Source: Negativicutes bacterium (GTDB lineage: Bacteria; Bacillota; Negativicutes; Sporomusales; JAOACF01). From it: 33,366 bases of DNA. The notes under the pieces were generated by a model that worked only from the letters and a program-made list of their open reading frames with translations, ran no database searches and was not told the origin of the DNA. The stretch lies in the NCBI GenBank assembly GCA_026417995.1, contig JAOACF010000009.1, forward strand, positions 1 through 33,366. The letters run 5' to 3'. This document shows, piece after piece, positions 9,458 through 19,454 of the stretch (positions are counted from its first letter, which is position 1; each line of letters begins with the position of its first letter). A program made the translations under genes and the position numbers.

Positions 9458-11458
9458 ATGGACTTATTGTATGTTGCACCAGTCACCGGCCTCGCAGCTC
9501 TGCTATTCGCAGGGTACCTCATGGCAAGCGTCCTCAGGCAAAGCCAGGGAACGCCTAAAATGAGAGAGCTTTCGGAAGCAATTTTCGAGGGCGCTATGGC
9601 ATACCTCAACCGTCAGTACAAGACCCTGATCCCGTTTACCATCGTTATATTTGCCATCCTGTTTTATGTGGACGGCTATAAATTGGCGGTATCCTTTCTG
9701 GTAGGGGCAATCTGTTCGGCTCTCGCCGGCTATGCCGGTATGACCGCAACCACCAAAGCCAATGCCCGTACTACCGAGGCGGCGCGCGACAGCTTAAACA
9801 AAGCGCTGAACGTATCCTTTAAGGCCGGCAGTGTCATGGGCATGTCGGTCGCCGGTCTTAGTCTGCTTGGAGTTTCCACCCTCTATATTCTCTTTCAGGA
9901 TCCCGTGGTGATCAACAGCTTCGCGTTTGGTGCCAGCGCCATCGCTTTCTTTGCCCGTGTAGGCGGCGGTATTTTCACCAAGGCCGCTGACGTGGGCGCC
10001 GACCTTGTCGGCAAAGTTGAGGCCGGCATACCGGAAGATGACCCGCGCAACCCGGCGGTAATTGCCGACAATGTCGGCGACAATGTCGGCGATACCGCTG
10101 GCATGGGCGCTGATTTGTTCGAATCTTATGCGGCTACCGCTATTGCTGCAATGCTGATCGGTAATTCCTTGTTTGGCATCAACGGCGTTCTTTTCCCGCT
10201 GCTCATTGGCGCAGCCGGTATTGCCGCTTCAATTGTCAGCACTTTTTTTGTACGCACAACCGATGACGGCGACCCGCAAAAAGCCTTAAACATGGGTCTT
10301 TGGGGAACAAACCTGATTACCGGCATCCTGGCTTATCTCCTGGCTTCAGCTTTATTCGGCTACAAAGGATTTGGCATCTTCATATCAATCGTCGCAGGCC
10401 TTGCAGTTAACATCATGATTGGCATGATAACCGAGTACTATACCTCGCATGCCAAGATGCCTACACGGGACATTGCCGACGCTTCCCAAACCGGCCCGGC
10501 TACCAACATCATTACAGGCATTGCAACCGGCCTTAAGAGCACCGCACTTCCCACCTTGGTTTTTGTATTAGCTACCTGGGTGGCATACACAATGGCCGGG
10601 ACATACGGTATAGCCATGGCGGCAATGGGCATGCTTTGCACTGCGGCAATGGTTGTCGCCGTAGACTCTTTCGGCCCGGTTGCCGATAATGCCGGCGGCA
10701 TTGCCGAAATGGCCGAGCTTGGTCCCGAAATCCGCAAGAAAACCGACAAACTTGATGCCGTAGGCAATACAACTGCCGCTATCGCTAAAGGCTTTGCCAT
10801 CGGTTCCGCCGCGCTTACCGCGCTCGCCCTCTTCGCCGCTTTCGCCGAAGAAATTACAAAAAACCCCAGCCTAAAAGCGCTTCTGGTTGATGGCGAACTC
10901 GTTGTCAACCTGACTGAGCCCAATGTAATTATCGGTGTCTTTCTTGGTGCAGCCGTACCCTTCCTGGTATGCGGCATCACCATGGAAGCAGTGGGCAAAG
11001 CTGCCTTCCAGATGATTGAAGAAGTTCGCCGTCAGTTCCGTGAAATCCCCGGCATTATGGAAGGCACCGGACGCCCCGATTATGCCAGCTGTGTTGATAT
11101 TAGCACCAAAGCTGCCATTAAAGAAATGCTAATTCCCGGCATCTGCGCCGTTGTTTCGCCAATTATAGTTGGCTTTGCTCTCGGCGCCAAAGCGCTGGCC
11201 GGTTTCCTGGCCGGCATCACCGCCGCAGGCGTTTTGCTGGCAATCTTCATGGCCAACTCGGGCGGAGCCTGGGATAACGCCAAGAAATACATTGAAACCG
11301 GCAAACTGGGCGGCAAAGGTACAGAAGCCCACGCTGCCGCCGTTATCGGCGATACGGTGGGCGACCCCTTCAAGGATACTTCCGGCCCGGCCATGAACCC
11401 CCTCATCAAAGTCGCCGGCACGATATCGCTTTTAATTGCGCCGATGCTGTTTTATTAA
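9458..11458 (+). CDS. hppA: Membrane-bound ion-translocating pyrophosphatase (K+-dependent type)
   Basis: GGGIFTKAADVGADLVGKVEAGIPEDDPRNPAVIADNVGDNVGDTAGMGADLFESY; GNTTAAIAKGFAIGSAALTALAL; GGAWDNAKKYIETG; DTVGDPFKDTSGPAMNPLIKV. Confidence 0.97.
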   Translation: MDLLYVAPVTGLAALLFAGYLMASVLRQSQGTPKMRELSEAIFEGAMAYLNRQYKTLIPFTIVIFAILFYVDGYKLAVSFLVGAICSALAGYAGMTATTKANARTTEAARDSLNKALNVSFKAGSVMGMSVAGLSLLGVSTLYILFQDPVVINSFAFGASAIAFFARVGGGIFTKAADVGADLVGKVEAGIPEDDPRNPAVIADNVGDNVGDTAGMGADLFESYAATAIAAMLIGNSLFGINGVLFPLLIGAAGIAASIVSTFFVRTTDDGDPQKALNMGLWGTNLITGILAYLLASALFGYKGFGIFISIVAGLAVNIMIGMITEYYTSHAKMPTRDIADASQTGPATNIITGIATGLKSTALPTLVFVLATWVAYTMAGTYGIAMAAMGMLCTAAMVVAVDSFGPVADNAGGIAEMAELGPEIRKKTDKLDAVGNTTAAIAKGFAIGSAALTALALFAAFAEEITKNPSLKALLVDGELVVNLTEPNVIIGVFLGAAVPFLVCGITMEAVGKAAFQMIEEVRRQFREIPGIMEGTGRPDYASCVDISTKAAIKEMLIPGICAVVSPIIVGFALGAKALAGFLAGITAAGVLLAIFMANSGGAWDNAKKYIETGKLGGKGTEAHAAAVIGDTVGDPFKDTSGPAMNPLIKVAGTISLLIAPMLFY

Positions 11459-11475
11459 TCACTGATAAGGCAACA

Positions 11476-11524
11476 TGTAAAAAAAGACCATCCAAACTTT
11501 TACGGGTTGGATGGTCTTTTTTTA
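11476..11524. terminator. Bidirectional intrinsic terminator between convergent hppA and chemoreceptor genes
   Basis: AAAAAAAGACCATCCAA-(ACTTTTACGGG)-TTGGATGGTCTTTTTTT; symmetric A and T tracts. Confidence 0.92.
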
Positions 11525-11549
11525 CAACACTTTTGCTTTATGCTAACTT

Positions 11550-12398
11550 TTACAATTTCTCAGCAAGCCTATCTAAATCCTTGACTACGCCGCCAATTTC
11601 CTGTACAGTGCTAGCCACTTGTGCTATTGCTTCCGCCACTTGGGCAATAACCACTTCAATCTGGCTAATTTGCCGATAATTATTCTGACTGTCAGCCTGT
11701 ACGGTTTTAATGATGGATTCGATTTTTCTGATCGATTCATTGCTGTTTGCCGCCAGCTTACGAATTTCTTCCGCCACTACCCCGAAACCCCGTCCCTGAT
11801 CTCCCACCCGGGCAGCTTCTATAGCCGCATTTAGACCCAGTAGGTTTGTTTGTCCGGCAATATTTTTGATTATATCCAAAACTTGGTCTGTTTCGCGTAT
11901 CCTCGCTTGAGACTTTGCCGTGATTTCGGCAGCTTCGCGGCTTACGGCCGAAATTTCCTGGGATTGAGCCGAGATCTCCTCAGTTGTTGCAGCTAAGGAA
12001 GTGATACTGTCAAGCAGTTTAGCGGCCATATGCTGTACTTGCTCTTGGCGTTCCACAGGTTGGGTAATAGCAACCGCCCCAATAACATCGCCGACGGAGT
12101 TGGTAACCGGTATGGCTGTTGCTATGTATGGCAAACCATATAAAGAGCTATCGAAGCGCATATCAATCCGGCGATTTTCGTGAATAGCGCGGTATACGCC
12201 GCTGCCCGGTTTCAGCGCAGCATGGAACGGTACTTTCAAATCCAGGCGCTGCCCCGGTTTGTACAAGAGAAACTTTTCCCTGTCGGTTAATGTTACACCA
12301 GCATCCGGGTCTAAGGCTTGCTGAATAATGGGCAGGGTATGCAATAACATATCTAACAGTCGCTCATCTTGCGATTGCATGACCTTCTCCTCTTCCAT
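11550..12398 (-). CDS. Soluble methyl-accepting chemotaxis protein (no transmembrane segment)
   Basis: MCP signalling tip [42 protein letters not shown]-terminal about 115-aa cytosolic sensor-like region; no hydrophobic helices or HAMP apparent. Confidence 0.88.
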   Translation of the reverse strand: MEEEKVMQSQDERLLDMLLHTLPIIQQALDPDAGVTLTDREKFLLYKPGQRLDLKVPFHAALKPGSGVYRAIHENRRIDMRFDSSLYGLPYIATAIPVTNSVGDVIGAVAITQPVERQEQVQHMAAKLLDSITSLAATTEEISAQSQEISAVSREAAEITAKSQARIRETDQVLDIIKNIAGQTNLLGLNAAIEAARVGDQGRGFGVVAEEIRKLAANSNESIRKIESIIKTVQADSQNNYRQISQIEVVIAQVAEAIAQVASTVQEIGGVVKDLDRLAEKL

Positions 12399-13287
12399 CT
12401 TTCTCCTCCGATTGCTGCTTCACATATTTGCTCTCAAGTTCTCTAATCTTTGTCAGGCCAATGAGCTCATTAAAGTCATTGAATGTTATCATTTCATTCA
12501 TTATTCCCGCAGTCGTACCTGTTGCTTTGAGTTCTTCCATTAATCTGATGACGGCCTTAGTTACGATATAAGTTGATGCTGTAGGGAAAATAACAATGTT
12601 ATAGCCAATTCGCTCCAGTTGCGTCACGGGGAGAAACGGCGTGCGTCCGCCCTCGACCATGTTAGCCAATACCGGTACTTTAAAGAAACTTGTGATCCGT
12701 TTCATCTCATCCACTGTTTCCGGCGATTCTACAAACAGCAAGTCGGCGCCAGCTTCTTCATAGGCTTTTGCCCGCTCAAGTGCTTCGTCAATTCCATGAA
12801 CAGTCCGCGCATCGGTGCGGGCGATAATTACCAGATCAGGATCTTGTCTGGTATCTACCGCTGCTTTAATTTTTCCGATCATTTCTTCCTTAGAAACAAC
12901 CTGACGTCCGGTCATATGGCCGCATTTCTTCGGCGCTACCTGGTCTTCAAGTTGAATTGCCGCAACTCCGGCTTTTTCATACTCCCGGACGGTGCGCATT
13001 ACATTGATGGCGTTGCCAAAACCGGTATCCGCGTCGGCAACGACCGGTACATTTACAGCTTCAACCATATTGGCCGCTCTGGTTACCATTTCACTCATGG
13101 TCAGCAGGCCTACGTCAGGCTTGCCTAAATGACTGGCCGCCTGGCCGTAGCCGGTCATATAGACAACCGGAAATCCGACTCTTTCAATAATCCTGGCAGT
13201 AAGCACATCATGAGCGCCGGGGGCAACCACGATTTCTTTTGCAGCTAACAGTTGCCGGAGAATAGTTGTTTTCTTCACTGAATTCAC
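12364..13287 (-). CDS. dml: 2,3-dimethylmalate lyase (isocitrate lyase/PEP mutase superfamily)
   Basis: [47 protein letters not shown]; superfamily active-site KKCGH; position in the nicotinate locus selects Dml over methylisocitrate lyase. Confidence 0.85.
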   Translation of the reverse strand: MNSVKKTTILRQLLAAKEIVVAPGAHDVLTARIIERVGFPVVYMTGYGQAASHLGKPDVGLLTMSEMVTRAANMVEAVNVPVVADADTGFGNAINVMRTVREYEKAGVAAIQLEDQVAPKKCGHMTGRQVVSKEEMIGKIKAAVDTRQDPDLVIIARTDARTVHGIDEALERAKAYEEAGADLLFVESPETVDEMKRITSFFKVPVLANMVEGGRTPFLPVTQLERIGYNIVIFPTASTYIVTKAVIRLMEELKATGTTAGIMNEMITFNDFNELIGLTKIRELESKYVKQQSEEKDGRGEGHAIAR

Positions 13288-14714
13288 CCTTCCCTCAACC
13301 CAAAATATCGTTTGGCAAATCTGAGGGCACGGTCGGCATAGTGCTGAGATAATGCCCCCACAGCGTACAATGCATATTGCTCGTCGATTATGAATTCCGG
13401 CTCAGTCGGCAGCAGAGAGATGCCCGGGTTTTTAAAGGCCTGTTCCAAGATAAACCGTCGCGTCCCGGGGTCTAAATGCGTAAATATGCCGCCAACGGCG
13501 ATCACATAGCGCACGCGCCGAAGATCACGCCCGATGGGCGTTCCCGGCGTTATTCCCAATACCGGGTTGAATTCCTGGGATAAGTATCCGGCATGCCGCT
13601 TGAGCGCAACCTCAATAGCGCTAGCCGCTAAGGCAATATCAAAGTCACGATCACGCTCAGTCCTGGCTATGTGTCCCGGGTTTTTCTCCAAAAAAGCGGC
13701 GTATTCTGTAACTTCCTCAGCCAATTCTTCTTCGGCCTTGCCGATCTTCGCCAGCACCCCAAGCGGCCCCACCGTCTCCACGATGCCGGTCGCGCTTACC
13801 CGCAGCCCTAAGTTACCTTCAACCGTACGGTAGGAAGGCTGCTTTTCGTTATTAATAACCAATCCCCTTTCTTCAATCGACAGGTTTTCCAGTTCGGGCA
13901 GCACCGAATGAATATCGGTGGTGGCGCCGCCAATATCAACAACCAGCACATCGCCAACACCCTCCTGCCGGAATGTTCCTTTCGCCAGAAGCTCCGCACC
14001 GAGCAGCACCGCACCGGGAGTTGGCGTCACTTTGCCGTTCGATACCAAAGCCAACAATTTGTTAAGGCCTTTTGCCCGGGTGATTTGTTTGATAAATTGC
14101 TCGTGAATAGCTTCGCGGGCGGGCTTAACCTTAAGTTCATGAATTGTTGGCATAACGTTAGGAACCCGTATGGTCGCAATCCCGCCGGCGGTTAGTATTT
14201 CTGACGCTGTCGGCTGCACCTCTTTATTCGCGGCGAGGATCACTACCGCTTTAATTTGCGTCTGAACGATGATTTTAGCGTTAGTCAGTACCGAATCCTG
14301 GTCGCCGCCGTCCGTCCCGCCGGCCAGCAGAATAATGTCCGGCTGAATTTCCCGCAGTACCTGCAGGCGGTATTCCGGCGGGTCCTCCTGACTGATTACT
14401 TCCAGCACCCGCGCACCCGCGCTCATAGCCACCTCTTTGGCAGCTTTAGCCGTAACGCGCGGCATATATCCGAGCGCTACCATGCGAAGGCCGCCGGCCG
14501 CGCTGCTGGTAGAAAACACCTTGACGTCCGGGGATATAGCAACTCCCCTGTCTATCAATATTTGTTTTGCCGCGCGCACGCCATTTTCAATATTATCTAT
14601 TGTCGTCAGCGCCTGTGAACGCCCGCACAAAATCAGGTCATCCTGCTGCATTAGAAACGCGCAAAGCTTGGTATACGTGCTGCCCACATCGAAAACAAGC
14701 ACATTGGCTTCCAT
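13284..14714 (-). CDS. GlmL/MutL-like protein (glutamate mutase accessory-protein family)
   Basis: Likely start MEANVLVFDVGSTYTKLCAF after GGGGGAAAAATC; phosphate-binding motifs VFDVGSTYTK and VVDIGGATTDIHS; directly downstream of the mutase/isomerase genes. Confidence 0.85.
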   Translation of the reverse strand: MEANVLVFDVGSTYTKLCAFLMQQDDLILCGRSQALTTIDNIENGVRAAKQILIDRGVAISPDVKVFSTSSAAGGLRMVALGYMPRVTAKAAKEVAMSAGARVLEVISQEDPPEYRLQVLREIQPDIILLAGGTDGGDQDSVLTNAKIIVQTQIKAVVILAANKEVQPTASEILTAGGIATIRVPNVMPTIHELKVKPAREAIHEQFIKQITRAKGLNKLLALVSNGKVTPTPGAVLLGAELLAKGTFRQEGVGDVLVVDIGGATTDIHSVLPELENLSIEERGLVINNEKQPSYRTVEGNLGLRVSATGIVETVGPLGVLAKIGKAEEELAEEVTEYAAFLEKNPGHIARTERDRDFDIALAASAIEVALKRHAGYLSQEFNPVLGITPGTPIGRDLRRVRYVIAVGGIFTHLDPGTRRFILEQAFKNPGISLLPTEPEFIIDEQYALYAVGALSQHYADRALRFAKRYFGLREG

Positions 14715-14733
14715 GATTTTTCCCCCTGGTGTA

Positions 14734-15867
14734 CTATGCATTGCGCACAAAAACATACCCTTCCATAATCCGGCGCGCAGTTCTGGCAAATGCAGCCCGG
14801 ATCAGCTTACCGTTTTTAAATGAAGCTTCGACTTCAATAACGCCAGCGGGGTGACCGATCCTGATGACATCGATAGCATCGATGTGCGGAATAGCTTCAT
14901 GCACAATGGTGCCGGGTATTTTGGCAGCGGCGCCGGTGCAAGCCGTGCCAGTTCCCGGATAGGTTTTATGGAGCACTTGCATGAACATCATGCGGGAGCA
15001 AAAATCGACCTGATCTTTGGTGATGGTGCGGCCGGAAGTAAAATCAACGTAATCCCGGGCCGGAGCGACAAAAGCGATCATGGGAAAGGCCGGGCTTTTC
15101 GCTGTAGCCGCTTCTATATCAGGCGCCATGCCGATCATCACAGTAGCTTTGGCGCGAATTTCTTCCAGCAGCTTGAGCAGCTTCTGGTTACCGTTGACTT
15201 CCTGCGGCGTTTCCCCGCCGGTCATGCCGATGTCTTTTGCCCGAATAAAGACGCAGGGATTGGAGACATCAACGATGGATATATCAAGCGGCCCAATAGT
15301 AGTCTCAATTGTATCCACCGGCTTGCCGGTCGGCAGCATTTTGCCTGTCACCGAACCGGTAGTATCGTAAAAGTCCATCATGATTTTTGCACCGGTTCCC
15401 GGTACCCCGTCAATCCGACAGTCGCCCTTAACTTTCGCCAATCCACCTTCTGTCGGCACTTCGGCGACTAAAATTTTGCCTGTATTGGTATTGTGAATCC
15501 TCACAGTTGTAATTGGCTCCCGTGCAATTACAAAACCTTCATCAATAGCATACGGTCCAACGGCTGACGAGATATTGCCGCAATTGCCCGAGTAATCGAT
15601 ATAGGGCGTATTGATGCTTACCTGCCCAAACGTATAATCAATGTCTGCTTCAGGATGGGTTGAGGGGCCGATAATGGCAAGTTTGCTGGTGAGCGGATCA
15701 GCGCCGGCCAAGCCATCGATCTGGCGAACATCAGGACTGCCAAAGATTTCAAGAATTAATTTGTCGCGAGCCTCTTTGTCTTTCGGTATGTGGTTTTCTT
15801 TCAGGAAAATAGCCTTGCTGGTGCCCCCCCGCATAATCGTACAGGGAATCCGTGTCATATCTGCCAT
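14734..15867 (-). CDS. mii: 3-methylitaconate delta-isomerase (PrpF family)
   Basis: PrpF-like N-terminus RIPCTIMRGGTSKAIFLKENHIP; YSGNCGNISSAVGPYAI; GTACTGAAAKIPGTI; adjacent to the mutase gene. Confidence 0.87.
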   Translation of the reverse strand: MADMTRIPCTIMRGGTSKAIFLKENHIPKDKEARDKLILEIFGSPDVRQIDGLAGADPLTSKLAIIGPSTHPEADIDYTFGQVSINTPYIDYSGNCGNISSAVGPYAIDEGFVIAREPITTVRIHNTNTGKILVAEVPTEGGLAKVKGDCRIDGVPGTGAKIMMDFYDTTGSVTGKMLPTGKPVDTIETTIGPLDISIVDVSNPCVFIRAKDIGMTGGETPQEVNGNQKLLKLLEEIRAKATVMIGMAPDIEAATAKSPAFPMIAFVAPARDYVDFTSGRTITKDQVDFCSRMMFMQVLHKTYPGTGTACTGAAAKIPGTIVHEAIPHIDAIDVIRIGHPAGVIEVEASFKNGKLIRAAFARTARRIMEGYVFVRNA

Positions 15868-17711
15868 TACATCCCTCTCCTTTCAAGTTCCCGCTCCACC
15901 CAGGCAACGCATTTTGCCGGATCGGTACCCGGCCCGAAGAAAGCGTCCACGCCTAAGAAAGCAGTTCCTTCCGTTTGGATTTTTGTTTCGTAAGTTGAGT
16001 GTTCTTCTTCTTTTTCCGCAATACGCCCGCCGGCAATAAGCACCACCTTATCCCTGAGACCCAAGTCCTGTAGGCGCCTGTCTACCCGCGGGAAGAGCTC
16101 GCGTCCCAAGCCCAGCAGATTGCCGACACCTACAATATCCGCCTTGGCTTCGGCTGCCACTTCAGCCACCGTTTCCGGCAAATTCATGCCGCGCAGGTAG
16201 ATAACCTCGAATCCGGCTTTTTCGAAAGCTTCGCGGATTAAATTAACTCCCATTACATGCGCATCTGCGCCTACGGTGGCCAGCACCATCTTCTGCTTGC
16301 GCGTAGGTTTCGTTTCCGGCACGACCTCAACCGGCTCGGCCGTTACCGCTACGCGTTTTTCGTCAACGCCTATGGGAGTGAATCCCGGCACATACCGTTT
16401 TATTCCGTCCCGGTCACGGTGCGTTTTGACATGGCGTTTAAGATCCCAGCCGCCGGCACGCGGCGCATCCATGATACCCGATTTTCCTGCCCTGACAATC
16501 AAATCGACTAATTCATCGATACCGTATTGGCGCCAAAACTTAGCATTTATGTCACCGGGCACAAGGGATTTAACGCCCAGCACGCTCTCTAATACGGCCA
16601 TTGCCTCGTCCAATATCTCGTTTTTGCGAATTTCAATATAAGGATCATGAATATCAATCGGCACTGTATTGCTGAATACATCATGCGTGGCCCACATCGC
16701 TTTCGCCATCGAAGCCCCTGTAGGTATTCCCACCGATTCTGCCGCTTTCGGACGGTAAAAATTCGCCTTGCCCAGTTTGGCGCTGATTGCCATGCGGGCA
16801 AAATGCGCGGCCTCAGCGATCAGGTCTGCCGGCGGGTTTTGGAAGGTTTCGGGTACGACAATCAGGCTGGAACTCCACATCGTCTCCTTGAAAGCCCGCA
16901 TGGCCGCAAGGTCGGCTAACAAGTTATAGCCGGCAACATTCATTTGCAAAGCGCTGAGTTCCGGCGGCAAACCGGCCAAAATACCCAAACCTTCAGCCAG
17001 CAGGCACATAGCCAGCGCCATTCCATCTGTGCCGCCAATGTTATTTAGATGTTTATGCGACTCGATCTGCACAAAAATTTTATTCTCGGCGCAAATTTCC
17101 AGCGCTTTTACGCCGTTAACCACTTTGGTGCGGTAATCATGGATGCCTCTGCCGCCAAAGTGAACATGGATGACCGGACCAATATCCGTTCCGTCAAAAC
17201 CGGCAATAAAAGCATTCAGTATAGATAAATGCGGTGTGTCGCCCGTGGCATTAATCCGCATCGGATGAACAGCGCCGCCACCAAGCTTTACCAGTTCACG
17301 CTCCCCTTGCGGCGTGATGCCGCCTTTGCCGCGCGATTGTTCAATAAGTTCCCTGCCATTTAACGGGTCAATATGGCGGGTGGCTTCTGAGTGAACAAAA
17401 TGGAAGATGGTCGTGCCCAATTTGTCCGCCATATTGTACATTTCAAGCGATTCTTTATAGGTTTCCTCCGCCGTATTGCGGCCAAGAATGGGGTTTTGCA
17501 CCGGAATTCCTGTTTCTTCCGCTTTTTTGCCCAATTCATAAATCCGGTAGCCGCTGCGGACAACGCCGCACACTTCCCGCGGGTACGGTGCGGGCAGACC
17601 GCTTATGGATCCGTCTTTGCCAACCTCCGGCATGGGTACGCCAAAAACCTGCTCGTAAGCTTTAACCCGCTCATAATCCTCTGTAATAATATTCATGGTT
17701 CTCTCTTGCAT
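15867..17711 (-). CDS. mgm: 2-methyleneglutarate mutase (adenosylcobalamin-dependent)
   Basis: 614 aa; C-terminal B12-binding domain with [33 protein letters not shown] (DxHxxG) and [17 protein letters not shown] 7 nt before ATG. Confidence 0.92.
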   Translation of the reverse strand: MQERTMNIITEDYERVKAYEQVFGVPMPEVGKDGSISGLPAPYPREVCGVVRSGYRIYELGKKAEETGIPVQNPILGRNTAEETYKESLEMYNMADKLGTTIFHFVHSEATRHIDPLNGRELIEQSRGKGGITPQGERELVKLGGGAVHPMRINATGDTPHLSILNAFIAGFDGTDIGPVIHVHFGGRGIHDYRTKVVNGVKALEICAENKIFVQIESHKHLNNIGGTDGMALAMCLLAEGLGILAGLPPELSALQMNVAGYNLLADLAAMRAFKETMWSSSLIVVPETFQNPPADLIAEAAHFARMAISAKLGKANFYRPKAAESVGIPTGASMAKAMWATHDVFSNTVPIDIHDPYIEIRKNEILDEAMAVLESVLGVKSLVPGDINAKFWRQYGIDELVDLIVRAGKSGIMDAPRAGGWDLKRHVKTHRDRDGIKRYVPGFTPIGVDEKRVAVTAEPVEVVPETKPTRKQKMVLATVGADAHVMGVNLIREAFEKAGFEVIYLRGMNLPETVAEVAAEAKADIVGVGNLLGLGRELFPRVDRRLQDLGLRDKVVLIAGGRIAEKEEEHSTYETKIQTEGTAFLGVDAFFGPGTDPAKCVAWVERELERRGM

Positions 17712-17722
17712 CGTTTTTCCTC

Positions 17723-18214
17723 CTAGTTTACGCCAAGTTCTTGTCTAACCCGATTGATGAGTCCGCCGGCCCGTATGGTTTCCAAGGTATTCGCCGATAG
17801 CGGTTTACCCTTAAGCACTGCATCCTTAAGGATGATTTCCCCTGTTTCCAGATTGGCTTCAATGATGTCCCCGCTCTGTATGTGTCCGGCTGTTTCGGCA
17901 ACCAGCACCGGCAGGCCGATATTGATAGCATTGCGGCGGAAGATTCGCGCAAAAGAGCCCGCGATAACCAGACCGACCCCCGCCCCCTTTAACGCTACCG
18001 GGGCTTGCTCCCGGCTCGAACCGCAGCCGAAATTCTTGCCAGCGATGATAATGTCACCTTCCTGGACTTTAGCTGCAAAATCGGGAACTGAACTTCCGGC
18101 CATTGCAAATTTGGGTAAATTGGCAACTTCCTCTGCCATAGCGTAGCCTGGCAATATTTGATCGGTATCGACATTATTGCCAAATACCCAGGCACGTCCT
18201 CGCAAAATGCTCAT
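17723..18214 (-). CDS. dmdB: 2,3-dimethylmalate dehydratase small subunit (LeuD/aconitase swivel fold)
   Basis: [70 protein letters not shown]. Confidence 0.9.
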   Translation of the reverse strand: MSILRGRAWVFGNNVDTDQILPGYAMAEEVANLPKFAMAGSSVPDFAAKVQEGDIIIAGKNFGCGSSREQAPVALKGAGVGLVIAGSFARIFRRNAINIGLPVLVAETAGHIQSGDIIEANLETGEIILKDAVLKGKPLSANTLETIRAGGLINRVRQELGVN

Positions 18215-19419
18215 GCTTCCTTCCCCCCCGCAGGCAGCGTACCGGGCGCAGTGATTACGCCGCGAACTGCAGTCTCGGCAGCAGTCGCCGGCGATGCCAA
18301 ATAAATCTTTGCATTACGATGGCCCATTCGACCCAGAAAATTGCGGTTGGTAGTGGACAGCACCGTATCTCTTTCGGCGGCAAGCCCCTGATGAGCGCCG
18401 AAGCAGGGCCCGCAGCCCGGATTGGTGATAACCGCACCGGCATTTCGTAAAATCTCGCACCAGCCCAGCTTCTCCATTTCGCCCAAAATTGTTTTCGAGG
18501 CGGGAATAAGCAGGAGGTTAACATCAGGATGAACCTTATGAAATTTAAGCACATCGACTACGCGTTTAAAGTCGCCCAACCTGCCGTTGGTGCAACTCCC
18601 GACAACTACCTGCGTTACAGCAATATCTTCCAGCTCACTGGCAGGCTTTACGTTGGCCGGCGAATGCGGGCATGCGACCACCGGAACCAATGTTTCCAGC
18701 GCTAGGGGAACAGTTTCTGCCACTTCCGCCTCTAATTCGCTTCCGCCAAAGCAGGCAATCATCGCCCCTGCCTCAATTCCCATATTGCAGATCGTCATCC
18801 GGTCCTCATCGCTCAGCGTCTGAATGCCCGGTCCGGTAAAGACTACTGCCTTGTCAGTAAGGCCGTCGGTACCAAACCGTTTAATCAATGTAAGGATGAC
18901 ATCTTTGCCGCAAACAAAAGCCGCAGGCTTTCCCGTGACGTAGATTTGCATAACCTCCGGAACTTCTAAGTCGATGGTGCCGGTTGCCATCGCTGCCGCC
19001 AGTTCGGTTGAACCAACGCCGATGCCGATAGCGCCATATGCTCCGGCCGTACAAGTGTGGGAATCGGCACCGATAAGAATCTGTCCCGGCTGCAAACGAT
19101 GCCTTTCGGCTAATAACTGATGACAAACCCCCTCGCCCTTTTCATAAAATACGATACCATACTTAGCAGCAAAATCTTTCATTTTCCAATAGGCGTTACG
19201 CGCCTGCACCGTAGCAGCGGGAAAGATATGGTCGATAACAAAAACAATTTTATTGCGATCAAAAACCCGAGAAACGCCTATTTGTTCAAATTGCTCAACA
19301 GCCATTGGCGCTGTAACGTCGTGAGCCATAGTCAAGTCCACTTTGCAGCGGATATCCTGTCCCGGCTGTACACTGTCAAGACCGGCAGCCTTAGCCAAAT
19401 ACCTTTCAATGAAATTCAT
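18211..19419 (-). CDS. dmdA: 2,3-dimethylmalate dehydratase large subunit (LeuC/aconitase family)
   Basis: LIGADSHTCTAGAYGAIGIGVGSTELAAAMATG, VVVGSCTNGRLGDFKR, VITNPGCGPCFGAHQG Fe-S cysteines; likely start MNFIERYLAKAAG. Confidence 0.9.
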   Translation of the reverse strand: MNFIERYLAKAAGLDSVQPGQDIRCKVDLTMAHDVTAPMAVEQFEQIGVSRVFDRNKIVFVIDHIFPAATVQARNAYWKMKDFAAKYGIVFYEKGEGVCHQLLAERHRLQPGQILIGADSHTCTAGAYGAIGIGVGSTELAAAMATGTIDLEVPEVMQIYVTGKPAAFVCGKDVILTLIKRFGTDGLTDKAVVFTGPGIQTLSDEDRMTICNMGIEAGAMIACFGGSELEAEVAETVPLALETLVPVVACPHSPANVKPASELEDIAVTQVVVGSCTNGRLGDFKRVVDVLKFHKVHPDVNLLLIPASKTILGEMEKLGWCEILRNAGAVITNPGCGPCFGAHQGLAAERDTVLSTTNRNFLGRMGHRNAKIYLASPATAAETAVRGVITAPGTLPAGGKEA

Positions 19420-19454
19420 GCTCCATCCACCTTTATTCATTAAGAATTGCTGGG

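Noticed and set aside
10438-10998. 186-aa minus-strand ORF inside hppA
   Set aside because: Shadow of the pyrophosphatase coding sequence; low-complexity composition.
14851-15471. 206-aa plus-strand ORF
   Set aside because: Antisense to the well-supported PrpF-family isomerase gene; no recognisable domain.
17723-19419. Isopropylmalate isomerase/homoaconitase (LeuCD) annotation
   Set aside because: No leucine or lysine biosynthesis genes nearby; context fits 2,3-dimethylmalate dehydratase.
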